Positions 1-7,813 of a stretch of 64,000 nt of DNA are shown piece after piece. The notes below the pieces were generated by a model. That model worked only from the letters and a program-made list of their open reading frames with translations, did not search any database and was not told where the DNA came from. The stretch's first letter is position 1. Every line of letters begins with the position of its first letter. This DNA is from Leptotrichiaceae bacterium (GTDB lineage: Bacteria > Fusobacteriota > Fusobacteriia > Fusobacteriales > Leptotrichiaceae). Made by a program: the position numbers and the translations under genes. The stretch is taken from contig JAGOWQ010000004.1 in NCBI GenBank assembly GCA_018060185.1, positions 1 to 64,000 of the forward strand. The letters run 5' to 3'.

Positions 1-300
1 AATTAAAGGAAGGCTCACATTATCTAATATTGTTTTAAAAGGAAAAAGCAAATCTTTTTGAAGCATATAACTTATCTTACCCAATTTTCCAATTATGTTT
101 TCTCCATCAAGTTCTACTGTTCCTATACATGGATTTATAAGTCCTGCTATTACATTAAATAGCGTTGTTTTTCCTACTCCACTCACTCCTAATATAGAAA
201 CAATTTCTCCCTCGTTTAAGGTAATTGTTACATCTTCTATTATAGATTTTTCTTCAAAATTTACTGTTATATTTTTTACTCTTAACTTTTCTTTTGTCAT
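1..300 (-). CDS. ABC transporter ATP-binding protein, thiamine-precursor type (partial, C-terminus outside window)
   Basis: This is the ATPase of the transporter encoded just upstream in the same direction. Only the first 100 codons are inside the window; the frame stays open to base 1. The start is ATG at 300, preceded by a GGGGGG-type ribosome site. A Walker A motif GVSGVGKT lies near residues 38-45 and a Q-loop glutamine near residue 81 (SYMLQKD). The signature and Walker B lie beyond the edge. It is the fourth gene after the TPP riboswitch, following a lipoprotein, a permease and a small thiamine-binding protein, so it probably powers uptake of thiamine or its pyrimidine precursor (ThiZ/SsuB/TauB-like). 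Family assignment is firm; exact substrate is inferred from context. Confidence 0.88.
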   Translation of the reverse strand, partial: MTKEKLRVKNITVNFEEKSIIEDVTITLNEGEIVSILGVSGVGKTTLFNVIAGLINPCIGTVELDGENIIGKLGKISYMLQKDLLFPFKTILDNVSLPLI

Positions 301-325
301 AAAGTTTCCCCCCTTTACATTTTTA

Positions 326-1345
326 TTATTTTAAATAATCATTACTAAATCCAAATCCACTAGGTATTTCTTTTAATATTAATTTATTTTTATACAACCA
401 AGAATAAAAACCATCCCAACGTTTTTGGTCTATAATCCCCCATTCACTTGAATCATCTTTATATTTATTAGATAACCATTTTTGACTCTCTATTGCTAAT
501 TCTAATTTTAGTTCAGGAGCATTTTTAACTAATATTTTTGCAGATTCTTCAGGGTTTTTTATAGCATACTCATATCCTTTTTTTATAGCTTTTAAAACTT
601 TTTTTGCTTCTTCAGGGTTTTGTTTTAAATACTCATTATTAGCAATTATAACAGGACTGTAGTAGTCTAGTTCTTCTCCATAATCGGCAAAATTTAAAAA
701 GTTTGTTTCTAGTCCTGCAAGTCTTGTAGCAACTCCGTCCCAAGCATAGTAAACCCATACTGCATCTATATCAGACTTCAGAGCTGTAACAACATCTGTT
801 ACCGTATTAGGAATCATTTTTACTTTATTATAGTCTCCGCCATTATCAGTTATTATTTTTTTTAATATTGCCTTTTCTATCTCATCATCCCAAGTAGCGT
901 ATTTAAAATTTTCAAGTTTTTTAGGACTATCTATCCCTTTACTTTTCAATGATATAATTCCTGATGTGTTATGCTGTATAATTCCTGCAACTGCTGTTAC
1001 AGGTATTTTAGTGTCAGATGTAAAGGCTTTTGCTAATGTATCTTGAAAACTTATACCAAATTGAGCCCCTCCTGAACCTATCAACGCTGTTGTACTACCT
1101 TCAGGGGGTTGTACTATTTCTATATTTTCAATTCCTTCTTCTTTAAAATAACCAAGATCTTTTGCTACAAATAATCCCGTATGATTTGTATTTGGAGTCC
1201 AATCTAAAACTATACTTATTTTTTTTGATGAAGCTCCTTTATTTTCTCCAGTTTTTGATTTATTCGCTCCTCCTTCATTATTTCCACAAGATAAAACAAA
1301 GATTAATAATAATCCTAATAATAAAGTCTTTAAATTCTTTAACAT
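326..1345 (-). CDS. NMT1/THI5-like substrate-binding lipoprotein (ThiY-like)
   Basis: Predicted extracytoplasmic binding protein of a thiamine-precursor ABC importer, 339 residues. The N-terminus is a lipoprotein signal: charged start, hydrophobic stretch, then a lipobox VLSC with the acylated cysteine at residue 20. The mature part begins with an NMT1-type segment (VLDWTPNTNHTGLFVAKDLG, about residues 46-65), where ThiY proteins bind the pyrimidine. The start ATG has GGAG a few bases upstream. It lies between its permease and its ATPase downstream of a TPP riboswitch, so uptake of HMP, formylaminopyrimidine or thiamine is likely. Proteins of this fold also bind sulfonates or riboflavin; the riboswitch argues for the thiamine pathway. 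Confidence 0.88.
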   Translation of the reverse strand: MLKNLKTLLLGLLLIFVLSCGNNEGGANKSKTGENKGASSKKISIVLDWTPNTNHTGLFVAKDLGYFKEEGIENIEIVQPPEGSTTALIGSGGAQFGISFQDTLAKAFTSDTKIPVTAVAGIIQHNTSGIISLKSKGIDSPKKLENFKYATWDDEIEKAILKKIITDNGGDYNKVKMIPNTVTDVVTALKSDIDAVWVYYAWDGVATRLAGLETNFLNFADYGEELDYYSPVIIANNEYLKQNPEEAKKVLKAIKKGYEYAIKNPEESAKILVKNAPELKLELAIESQKWLSNKYKDDSSEWGIIDQKRWDGFYSWLYKNKLILKEIPSGFGFSNDYLK

Positions 1346-1376
1346 TTTTTCTCCTTCTTAATTTAATTTTTATTCT

Positions 1377-2135
1377 TTAATTTTCCCAAGACATAACTTT
1401 TTTTTGTATCTTTTTTACTAAATACATCAATATCAAACTTATTGCTGATATAAAAAATATTACAGCAAACATTTTATCAAAAGAATAAGATTTTCTTACC
1501 CTTGTCATATAAACTCCTAATCCATTAAATCCACCAAGCCATTCAGCGACTACTGCTCCAATAACCGAATATGAAACTGATATCCTAAGCCCTGAAAAGA
1601 AATACCCTGTAGAACTTGGCAATTTTACATGAATAAAATTTTGAAACGTAGTGGCTCCCATTGTTTTAAGCAAATTTAATGAATCTTTATCTACAGACTT
1701 GAATCCATCAAGTAATCCTACTGTTATAGGAAAAAAAGAAGTAAATACTATGAGGGTAACTTTCGGAAGAATTCCATAACCAAGCCATAACACTAAAAGA
1801 GGTGCTATTGCCACTGTTGGAACAGTCTGTGTTATTACAAGAATCGGATATATTGATTTATATGCTAATTCGTATGTGTCCATTATAACAGACATTGTAA
1901 ATCCTAATATTATACCTATACCAAGTCCTAAAAAAGCTTCTGACAACGTGAACTTTGTATGATGCATAAGTAAAGGAAAATCATTAATAAAAGCCTTTAC
2001 AACACTTATAGGAGATGGTAGCATAAACTTAGGTATAAATCCTGCCATAGATAAAATCTGCCATAATATTAATATACTGAAAATTATTAAAAAAGGCGAT
2101 ATTTTATCTATTATATTTTGAAATTTTTTCTTCAA
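1377..2135 (-). CDS. ABC transporter permease (ThiX/SsuC-like)
   Basis: Inner-membrane permease of the BPD_transp_1 family, 252 residues with about six hydrophobic segments. The cytoplasmic EAA-type loop that contacts the ATPase is visible near residues 154-172 (LLKTMGATTFQNFIHVKLP). The gene starts with TTG at 2135, inside the end of the thiamine-binding protein gene (32 bp overlap), with AAAGGAG about 12 bases upstream. The overlap suggests translational coupling. It pairs with the downstream lipoprotein and ATPase. An SsuC/TauC-type sulfonate permease looks the same by sequence; the TPP riboswitch is the reason for preferring a thiamine-related substrate. Confidence 0.87.
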   Translation of the reverse strand: MKKKFQNIIDKISPFLIIFSILILWQILSMAGFIPKFMLPSPISVVKAFINDFPLLMHHTKFTLSEAFLGLGIGIILGFTMSVIMDTYELAYKSIYPILVITQTVPTVAIAPLLVLWLGYGILPKVTLIVFTSFFPITVGLLDGFKSVDKDSLNLLKTMGATTFQNFIHVKLPSSTGYFFSGLRISVSYSVIGAVVAEWLGGFNGLGVYMTRVRKSYSFDKMFAVIFFISAISLILMYLVKKIQKKVMSWEN

Positions 2136-2412
2136 TTGTAAGCAATTCTCCTTTCGGTTTATAATTAATTTTTACATAAGACATAACACCATTAGCTCCT
2201 TTTTGAATTGCAATTATTTGGCACTCTTTTAGAATTTCCATTAGTCCCTCATAATTTCCCTCTATTGTCGTTTCAAAAGGTCCTACATGCATTTTTAAGT
2301 TTTTACTTTTGATATATGCAATAACTTCATCAACTATCCTAACTGTTTCTTCATTTCCTACAACATTAGGAAGAACTTGTATCGCAATGCTTGAATCAAT
2401 ATTTTTTTCCAT
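2104..2412 (-). CDS. Thiamine-binding protein, MTH1187/YkoF family (DUF77)
   Basis: Small soluble protein of 102 residues resembling the MTH1187/YkoF fold, which binds thiamine or its pyrimidine (Pfam Thiamine_BP). Recognisable features are the opening strand (IAIQVLPNV), the central VGPFETTIEGN segment and the later SYVKINYKPKG segment. It is the first gene after the TPP riboswitch. Family members are often found with NMT1-type ABC transporters, and a role in handling the imported pyrimidine in the cytoplasm is usually proposed, but this is not proven. ATG start at 2412, with AAAGGAG at 2422-2428. That ribosome site is also one arm of a hairpin described separately. Confidence 0.85.
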   Translation of the reverse strand: MEKNIDSSIAIQVLPNVVGNEETVRIVDEVIAYIKSKNLKMHVGPFETTIEGNYEGLMEILKECQIIAIQKGANGVMSYVKINYKPKGELLTIEEKISKYNR

Positions 2413-2445
2413 AAAAAAAAACTCCTTTCTATTTTGACAAAGGAG
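2413..2445 (-). promoter_or_regulatory. Terminator hairpin whose 3' arm is the ribosome-binding site of the first thi gene
   Basis: On the minus-strand RNA, CUCCUUU (2445-2439) pairs perfectly with AAAGGAG (2428-2422) across a 10-base loop, followed by nine U (2421-2413) and then AUG at 2412. The stem plus U run looks like an intrinsic terminator, and the AAAGGAG arm is the Shine-Dalgarno, nine bases from the start. The hairpin could therefore stop transcription and also hide the ribosome site. It lies about 75 bases after the TPP aptamer and is probably its expression platform. Pairing is seen directly; function is inferred. Confidence 0.7.
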
Positions 2446-2519
2446 ATTTCTATAATTAATAAAATTTTCTTTTTTGTAAACACAATTGTTTTTAATAAAA
2501 TCTTATATTTCATTATATA

Positions 2520-2612
2520 AATACTCCCTACGTCGGCATTATCCGTATCAGGTTAAATGGGTTAAGTTGCTTTTTGCAACTACTCTCAGCTATACTAGCT
2601 CCCCAGTATTTT
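2520..2612 (-). promoter_or_regulatory. TPP riboswitch (THI element)
   Basis: The minus strand carries the conserved thi-box blocks in order: CUGGGGAGC, then GCUGAGAGUA, then AACCUGAUACGGAUAAUGCC and finally GACGUAGGGA. These match the TPP aptamer cores (CUGAGA and the pyrophosphate-sensing ACCUGA...GGAUAAU...CGUAGGGA). It begins about 14 bases after the predicted transcription start and controls the four-gene thiamine transporter operon. When TPP is bound, the downstream hairpin at 2413-2445 is expected to form and switch expression off. Confidence 0.97.
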
Positions 2613-2632
2613 AATTTTCTATACTTAACATC

Positions 2633-2661
2633 ATTATATCTCTATTTAATTTTTATGTCAA
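2633..2661 (-). promoter_or_regulatory. Sigma-70-type promoter of the thi operon
   Basis: TTGACA at 2661-2656, a 17-base spacer and TATAAT at 2638-2633: both hexamers are exact consensus. Transcription would start near 2626, just before the TPP riboswitch. Confidence 0.88.
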
Positions 2662-2714
2662 GTTTTTTAATTTTTTAATATTCTATATATTACTTAATTT
2701 AATTTTTATATCAT

Positions 2715-3299
2715 TTAATAATTTTCAGGAAATAAAATTCTTTCTACTCCTTCGATTATTATGTGCAATATTATCATATGAACTTCTTGAATTCTATCAG
2801 TTGTTTCTCCTTGTACTATAAATTCATAATCACAAACACCTTTTAACTTACCTCCGTCTTTTCCAAGTAATCCTACTGTTTTAAGACCTTTTTCTTTTGC
2901 TAATTTTATTGCTTCGATTACATTTTGAGAATTTCCTGAAGTTGATATACCAAAAAAGAAATCTCCTTCTTGACCGAAAGCTTCTATTCCTTTAGCAAAT
3001 ATAAAATTAAATCCATAATCATTTCCAACACAAGTTATATGTGAAGAGTCACTTATACTTATAGAAGGCAAAGCAATTCTATCCTTCCTAAATCTTCCAG
3101 TAAATTCTTCTGCAAAATGCATAGCATCACAATTACTTCCACCATTTCCTGCAATTAAAGATTTTTTTCCGTTTTTATATGCTTTTGCCAATCCTTCTGC
3201 TATTTTTACAGTTTTTTCTATATTTTCATCATTTTCTACAAAAGCTTTTACTGTTTCATACGATGTTAAATATGAATTTCTTATATTCTCTTTTAACAT
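2715..3299 (-). CDS. gmhA: D-sedoheptulose-7-phosphate isomerase
   Basis: Converts sedoheptulose 7-phosphate to D-glycero-D-manno-heptose 7-phosphate, the first step to ADP-heptose for LPS inner core; cytoplasmic. The 194-residue length is normal for GmhA. The SIS-domain phosphate-binding segment (AGNGGSNCDAMHFAEEFTGR, about residues 50-69) is present, with the glutamate of HFAEE at the position of the catalytic Glu and histidines in EVHMIILH near the C-terminus. ATG start at 3299 with GAGGTGA upstream. It follows a lysR gene by 21 bp and is probably cotranscribed with it. The next pathway enzyme, the heptose-7-P kinase, is 15 kb away at 17959-18945. Confidence 0.92.
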   Translation of the reverse strand: MLKENIRNSYLTSYETVKAFVENDENIEKTVKIAEGLAKAYKNGKKSLIAGNGGSNCDAMHFAEEFTGRFRKDRIALPSISISDSSHITCVGNDYGFNFIFAKGIEAFGQEGDFFFGISTSGNSQNVIEAIKLAKEKGLKTVGLLGKDGGKLKGVCDYEFIVQGETTDRIQEVHMIILHIIIEGVERILFPENY

Positions 3300-3320
3300 A
3301 ACTTCACCTCATTCTAAATT

Positions 3321-4220
3321 TTATTTGCTAATTTTTTTATCTAAAAATAATTCACGATTTATTTTATAATTACTTAAAAATTCAACAAATTTATTTATTC
3401 CTTCTTTATCTTCATTTTCTCTAATTAAAACTATCTGAAACTTATCTTCTGATTTTTCAAAACTATGTATTATTTTTAAAGAACCTTTTACTATTTCCTC
3501 GTATACACTATAGTAAGGTAACACTGCAAATCCTAATCCATTTTTTATAAGATTTTTCATTGTTTCTATACTTCCATTTATTGATATTCTTCTATCTAAA
3601 TTAAATCCTATAATTTTTTCAAATAAATCCAAATATTTATTTGTAAGAACCGTATCTCTTTTTAATAAAGGTATGTCTTTCAGCTCTTCAAAGCTATTTA
3701 TGTTAGGCCCAGCTACTACCACAAAAGGATACTCTTCTGTTTCTATAACTTTTATTTCTTTATCTTCTATAAAAAATTCTTCCATTAATGCTATATCCAC
3801 TGTTCCTTCTTTTAGATGCTTAACTAAAGATTCTCTATTTTTTATATATAAATCAAACTCTATTTCAGGGTTATTTTTTCTAAATTCAATCATTATTCTC
3901 GGTAGCACAGGCTCTCCTATATTATGTGTAGCTCCTATTGAAATTTTACCTTTTTTATATTGAAGTATTTTTTTCATCTCGTTTTCCATTCTTGAGATTT
4001 TTTCAAATACGTCTTGAGACATTTTAAACAATTCTTTTCCTGCAAAAGTCAATTTGAAATTTTTTGAATTTCTTTCTATTAACTGTAATCCCAAAGTATA
4101 TTCCAATTTTTTTATTTGTATTGACACAGCAGATTGACTTATGTATAATTTTTTGGCAGCTTTTGTGAAACTTTTTTCATTACAAGCTTCAAAAAATATT
4201 TTAAGATGATGTATATCCAT
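3321..4220 (-). CDS. LysR-family transcriptional regulator
   Basis: DNA-binding regulator of 299 residues. An N-terminal winged helix-turn-helix is clear (residues 1-60: MDIHHLKIFFEACNEKSFTK, then AAKKLYISQSAVSIQIKKLE). A LysR substrate-binding domain follows from about residue 88 (KISIGATHNIGEPVLPRIMI). Overall it resembles the CysL/CbbR/YeiE branch, but I cannot name the effector. It is immediately upstream of gmhA in the same direction (21 bp gap), so the two probably share a transcript; whether it regulates gmhA or another locus is unknown. ATG start at 4220 with GGAG upstream. The AT-rich gap to the next gene (4221-4381) probably holds its promoter. Confidence 0.9.
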   Translation of the reverse strand: MDIHHLKIFFEACNEKSFTKAAKKLYISQSAVSIQIKKLEYTLGLQLIERNSKNFKLTFAGKELFKMSQDVFEKISRMENEMKKILQYKKGKISIGATHNIGEPVLPRIMIEFRKNNPEIEFDLYIKNRESLVKHLKEGTVDIALMEEFFIEDKEIKVIETEEYPFVVVAGPNINSFEELKDIPLLKRDTVLTNKYLDLFEKIIGFNLDRRISINGSIETMKNLIKNGLGFAVLPYYSVYEEIVKGSLKIIHSFEKSEDKFQIVLIRENEDKEGINKFVEFLSNYKINRELFLDKKISK

Positions 4221-4381
4221 TTATTTCTCCAATCATATATATTATTAATCTATTATATAACAATTTTAATCATTTGTCTAGTATATTTTTAAATCATATT
4301 TTATATATGGAATTTAATTTTAAATAATTTACTTTATATTTTTTCATATATAGAGTACTTTTAAATATAATTTAAAAAATT

Positions 4382-5074
4382 TTATCTGTGTAGCCGCCTC
4401 TTAAACTCTTCTTTATACGATTTATATACGTATCTTAACATGACATTTAAAACAAAAAGTGGTATCGAAGACCAAATAGACCATGTTAATGTTCTACTTA
4501 TTATAAACTCTAAAACTAATAAAAAAATACCTATAAAAAATAAAAGAAAATTCATTACTTTTATTCTATCTTCTTTATGCTTATCCCATACAAATGAAAA
4601 TATTATTCCTAGGAAACAAAAAGCTACAACTATAGGAATTCCTCTTTTTATACTCCAAGAAAAATTCTTATCTCCATAATCTAATATTATTAGAAAAGTT
4701 ATCATTCCTGTCAATAAAAAAATTAAATTTATTCTCAAATTGTGAGAATTTAAAATAATATATAGAAATAAATCGAAAATCATTATTGAAGGTATAGCAT
4801 AATATCCCCATTTTAAACTCCCATATATTATTATATTTTGAAAAAATATTTCTAGTATTGATATTATTGATATGGTAAAAAATGCTATAAATATCGCTTT
4901 TTTTACTTTTTTTATTTTTAAATCATATAAATTTATATTAATCTTTGGATATTCACTTTCATAATATCCAACTTCATCATATTCTAATCTTTCCAATTTA
5001 GGTACAGAAATACGACATAATGGGCATTTTTCAACATCCTTTTCTAATTCTACTCCACATTTTACACAGTACAT
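4382..5074 (-). CDS. Zinc-ribbon polytopic membrane protein (DUF6320-like)
   Basis: A 230-residue protein of unknown function. The N-terminus is a rubredoxin-type zinc ribbon: C3-x2-C6 and C17-x2-C20 (MYCVKCG, EKCPLCR). After a tyrosine- and glutamate-rich linker come about six hydrophobic membrane spans between residues 60 and 215, and a basic tail. This layout resembles DUF6320 proteins. It is the last gene of the uvrB-led operon, directly after a condensation-type acyltransferase (66 bp) and a patatin. The three probably act together on a lipid or other acyl substrate at the membrane, with this protein as the integral-membrane partner. Start ATG at 5074 with AGAGGA eight bases upstream. 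Function not known. Confidence 0.75.
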   Translation of the reverse strand: MYCVKCGVELEKDVEKCPLCRISVPKLERLEYDEVGYYESEYPKININLYDLKIKKVKKAIFIAFFTISIISILEIFFQNIIIYGSLKWGYYAIPSIMIFDLFLYIILNSHNLRINLIFLLTGMITFLIILDYGDKNFSWSIKRGIPIVVAFCFLGIIFSFVWDKHKEDRIKVMNFLLFFIGIFLLVLEFIISRTLTWSIWSSIPLFVLNVMLRYVYKSYKEEFKRRLHR

Positions 5075-5140
5075 GCACTCATTCCTCTCATTATAACTTC
5101 CATCTATTATACACTTAATTACTAATCTACTAAATTAATA

Positions 5141-6427
5141 TCAATAATTTGTAATTATTTTTGAACAAATTCCTCTTTTTCTCAAATATATAAAATAATC
5201 CTTTTCTATTTCGTGGTTTGTAGTTATATTACCGAAAGTTATATATGCTTTCTCTCTATCACTTATTATTCCCATTTTTATTTTACACCTTTTACTAGGT
5301 GGTGGCAAAAACCTAAAACCTTTTATATACTTCTCATATTTTTTTTCTAAATTTAATACTCCTAAATTAGAAAATCCAGTTGTGTACCCTCTTTCTCCAT
5401 AATAATCAAATACAAATGGAAATACTAATCTTTTTATTATATAAGGTACACTTTTTATTACAACATTTCTAATTGGATTCATTGCTTTATATATACTTTT
5501 ATAAAATTCTTTTTTTGTTATTTTTATTTTAAAATAATTATTTAAATATTCAATAATTTCTTCTAATGAGTAATCTCCGAGACTTGGATCTATTGACGGA
5601 GTAATATTTATGAAAAAATTTCTATAAGTTTTTTCTTCGTATATTTTTCTTAAATCTACTGGGACTCCTATAACTATCTGCTGTTTTGAATTATGATATT
5701 TTTCTAATAAAACTTTAAAATAAACTCCCAAAAGATATTTTCCTATAGTTGTATTGTATTTTTTGCTTTCTTTTTTTAAAATATCTATTGATATTTCTCC
5801 TGTTGTTATATAATATTGACCTTTTTCAAGTACATCCATAGGAAAATGAAAAGCTTCTTTTATAGTACTTTCTTTATTTACTTTTTTCATATATTTAGAA
5901 TATAAATCTACATATTCATCTTTTTCAACATCTTCTAAAAATTCCTTCGTATCTTCTTTTACAGAATTAAAAATAGATTTATTCCCAATATTTTCAGAAG
6001 AATTAAAGTACAATTCCTCCAAATACTCCTTTATTAAATCTTTAAAAAATATTGTAGCTCCTACACCGTCTGTTAAAAAGTGTGCTATTTCAACAGATAA
6101 TTTATTTTTATAATAAATTATTCTTAATGGATTTCTTTTTTTTATATCTGTGCAAGGATAAGTATTTTCAACTCCCACAAAAAAGGATGTCTTCTTATGT
6201 TGTAAATAATTCCAAAAAATTCCTTTTTTTAACTCAGAATTATAAAATGGATATTTCTTTTCAAGCTTTTGTATTACTTTTTTTAATATATTTTCATCTA
6301 TTTCAGAACAAATCAAAACGGACAATCTAAAACACGTTGTCCTTCCTTCACTTATAATAGATGAATATGTTTTTGCAAATGCATCCAATTTATACCATTT
6401 TTTCTCTTTTACATCATTTAAACTCAT
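5141..6427 (-). CDS. Condensation-domain-like acyltransferase (alcohol acetyltransferase / PapA-like)
   Basis: A 428-residue protein of the chloramphenicol-acetyltransferase/condensation superfamily. The catalytic HxxxDG motif is present at residues 116-121 (AHFLTDG), with the histidine as expected base. The later GYTTGFSNLG segment (about residue 345) corresponds to the second structural motif of such acyltransferases. No NRPS carrier or adenylation gene is nearby, so a free-standing transferase moving an acyl group onto an alcohol, lipid or peptidolipid is more likely than peptide synthesis. It lies 10 bp downstream of a patatin-like lipase and 66 bp upstream of a DUF6320-like membrane protein. 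Substrate unknown. ATG start at 6427 with AAGG upstream. Confidence 0.72.
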   Translation of the reverse strand: MSLNDVKEKKWYKLDAFAKTYSSIISEGRTTCFRLSVLICSEIDENILKKVIQKLEKKYPFYNSELKKGIFWNYLQHKKTSFFVGVENTYPCTDIKKRNPLRIIYYKNKLSVEIAHFLTDGVGATIFFKDLIKEYLEELYFNSSENIGNKSIFNSVKEDTKEFLEDVEKDEYVDLYSKYMKKVNKESTIKEAFHFPMDVLEKGQYYITTGEISIDILKKESKKYNTTIGKYLLGVYFKVLLEKYHNSKQQIVIGVPVDLRKIYEEKTYRNFFINITPSIDPSLGDYSLEEIIEYLNNYFKIKITKKEFYKSIYKAMNPIRNVVIKSVPYIIKRLVFPFVFDYYGERGYTTGFSNLGVLNLEKKYEKYIKGFRFLPPPSKRCKIKMGIISDREKAYITFGNITTNHEIEKDYFIYLRKRGICSKIITNY

Positions 6428-6437
6428 TTTAATCCTT

Positions 6438-7301
6438 TTATTTTTTTAGATATTCTATTAAATTTTTATATTCTTCTTTAGCTTTTTCATATCCCATTTG
6501 ATATACTATTTCTAATTTTTTTCTATTTTTTTCAATTCTTCCTAAATCTAGAGAACTTTCTGGCTGGATTATAAAAACTTCTCCTTTTTTTTCTAATTCA
6601 TAAATATACTCTAATGTTTCATTGTATCTTTCATATCTTGTATTCATAAGTTCAACAAATTTAGGATATTTTTTATATAATATTAAAGAAATTTTTGATA
6701 ATTTACTTTGTTTCTTTCTATATTTTTTATCTCTTGTTAATATTAATATAATTTTTTTATTCCCATTTTCTATAGCCTTTTTTAAAGGTATTGGGTCTGA
6801 AACTCCTCCATCAAGATATTTTTCTCCGTTTATTTCAACCATTCTTGATAAAAAAGGAAGCGAAGCAGAAGCCCTAATATATATAAGCTCTTTTACGGCG
6901 TCTCTTATATGTGGATATTCTGCTTTTCCTGTTTTTACATTAGTTATTACTGTTTGAAAAATAGTTGGATTTTTGATATATTCTTCGTTGTCAAATGGAT
7001 TAAACTCTTCAACTACTCTTCTGTAAGAATAATCAACATCAAAAAAATCTCCTGTTGTTATTAAATTATAAAAACTTGCATATTCTTTTTTATTTATATG
7101 ATCTGCTATAGCATTAAATCCTCTTTTATATTGTTTTGACATATAGCTAGCACCAAGACATGCCCCCGCAGAAACTGCCACGCAATTATCTACTATTACA
7201 TTATTTTCTAAAAATAAATCAAGCACTCCTGCTGTAAATATCCCCCTCATACCTCCACCTTCAAGTACAAGTCCTGTTTTATCTACTTTATTTTTTTCCA
7301 T
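6438..7301 (-). CDS. Patatin-like phospholipase
   Basis: Predicted serine lipid hydrolase of 287 residues. The patatin oxyanion motif GGGMRG is at residues 15-20, the nucleophile serine at residue 44 (AVSAGA, an A in place of the first G of GxSxG), and the catalytic aspartate at residue 164 in DGG followed by SDPIP. This is the Ser-Asp dyad of the RssA/YjjU branch. There is no signal peptide, so it is probably cytoplasmic or membrane-associated. Spacing to the upstream dCMP deaminase (14 bp) and the downstream acyltransferase (10 bp) indicates one operon. Hydrolase plus acyltransferase side by side suggests acyl-group remodelling; the lipid is not known. Confidence 0.85.
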   Translation of the reverse strand: MEKNKVDKTGLVLEGGGMRGIFTAGVLDLFLENNVIVDNCVAVSAGACLGASYMSKQYKRGFNAIADHINKKEYASFYNLITTGDFFDVDYSYRRVVEEFNPFDNEEYIKNPTIFQTVITNVKTGKAEYPHIRDAVKELIYIRASASLPFLSRMVEINGEKYLDGGVSDPIPLKKAIENGNKKIILILTRDKKYRKKQSKLSKISLILYKKYPKFVELMNTRYERYNETLEYIYELEKKGEVFIIQPESSLDLGRIEKNRKKLEIVYQMGYEKAKEEYKNLIEYLKK

Positions 7302-7315
7302 GTTTCCCCCGCTAT

Positions 7316-7801
7316 TTAATCTCTAAATTGAATTTTTATTTCATCTCTGTGTATTTTTAGATTAACAATTTCAACACCTGCATTTTCAAAAATAATTTTA
7401 GACGCCTTTGTAGAATCAAGATCCTTATGTTTATCAGAATAAAAAATTACTTTTTTTATTCCTGTTTGAACTATAGCTTTGGCACACTCATTACAAGGAA
7501 AATGGGTTACATAAATTGTAGCATTTTTTAAAGTCTTTATACTATTTAAAATAGCATTTAATTCTGCATGAACTACGTAAGGATATTTTGTATTCAAAGC
7601 ATTTCCTTCTTTACCCCAAGGCATATTATCATCTGAACTTCCTATAGGAAATCCATTATATCCTATACCTATTATTTTTTTATCTTCATCAATTATACAA
7701 GCTCCAACTTGAGTTGACGGATCTTTACTCCTCATAGAAGATAAAAATGCCAATCCCATAAAATATTCATCCCAAGCTAAGTATCCTTCTCTTTTAGACA
7801 T
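7316..7801 (-). CDS. dCMP deaminase family protein (ComEB-like)
   Basis: Zinc-dependent deaminase of 161 residues, predicted to convert dCMP to dUMP in the pyrimidine nucleotide pathway. Zinc ligands are visible as HAE at residues 78-80 (VVHAELNAIL) and PCNEC at 102-106. The substrate-recognition segment STQVGACIID is near residue 29. The size matches the ComEB/dCMP deaminase family. It sits between xseA (12 bp) and the patatin gene (14 bp) in the uvrB operon, which begins with DNA repair functions. ATG start at 7801 with AGAGGTG upstream. Confidence 0.9.
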   Translation of the reverse strand: MSKREGYLAWDEYFMGLAFLSSMRSKDPSTQVGACIIDEDKKIIGIGYNGFPIGSSDDNMPWGKEGNALNTKYPYVVHAELNAILNSIKTLKNATIYVTHFPCNECAKAIVQTGIKKVIFYSDKHKDLDSTKASKIIFENAGVEIVNLKIHRDEIKIQFRD

Positions 7802-7813
7802 ATCTTCACCTCT

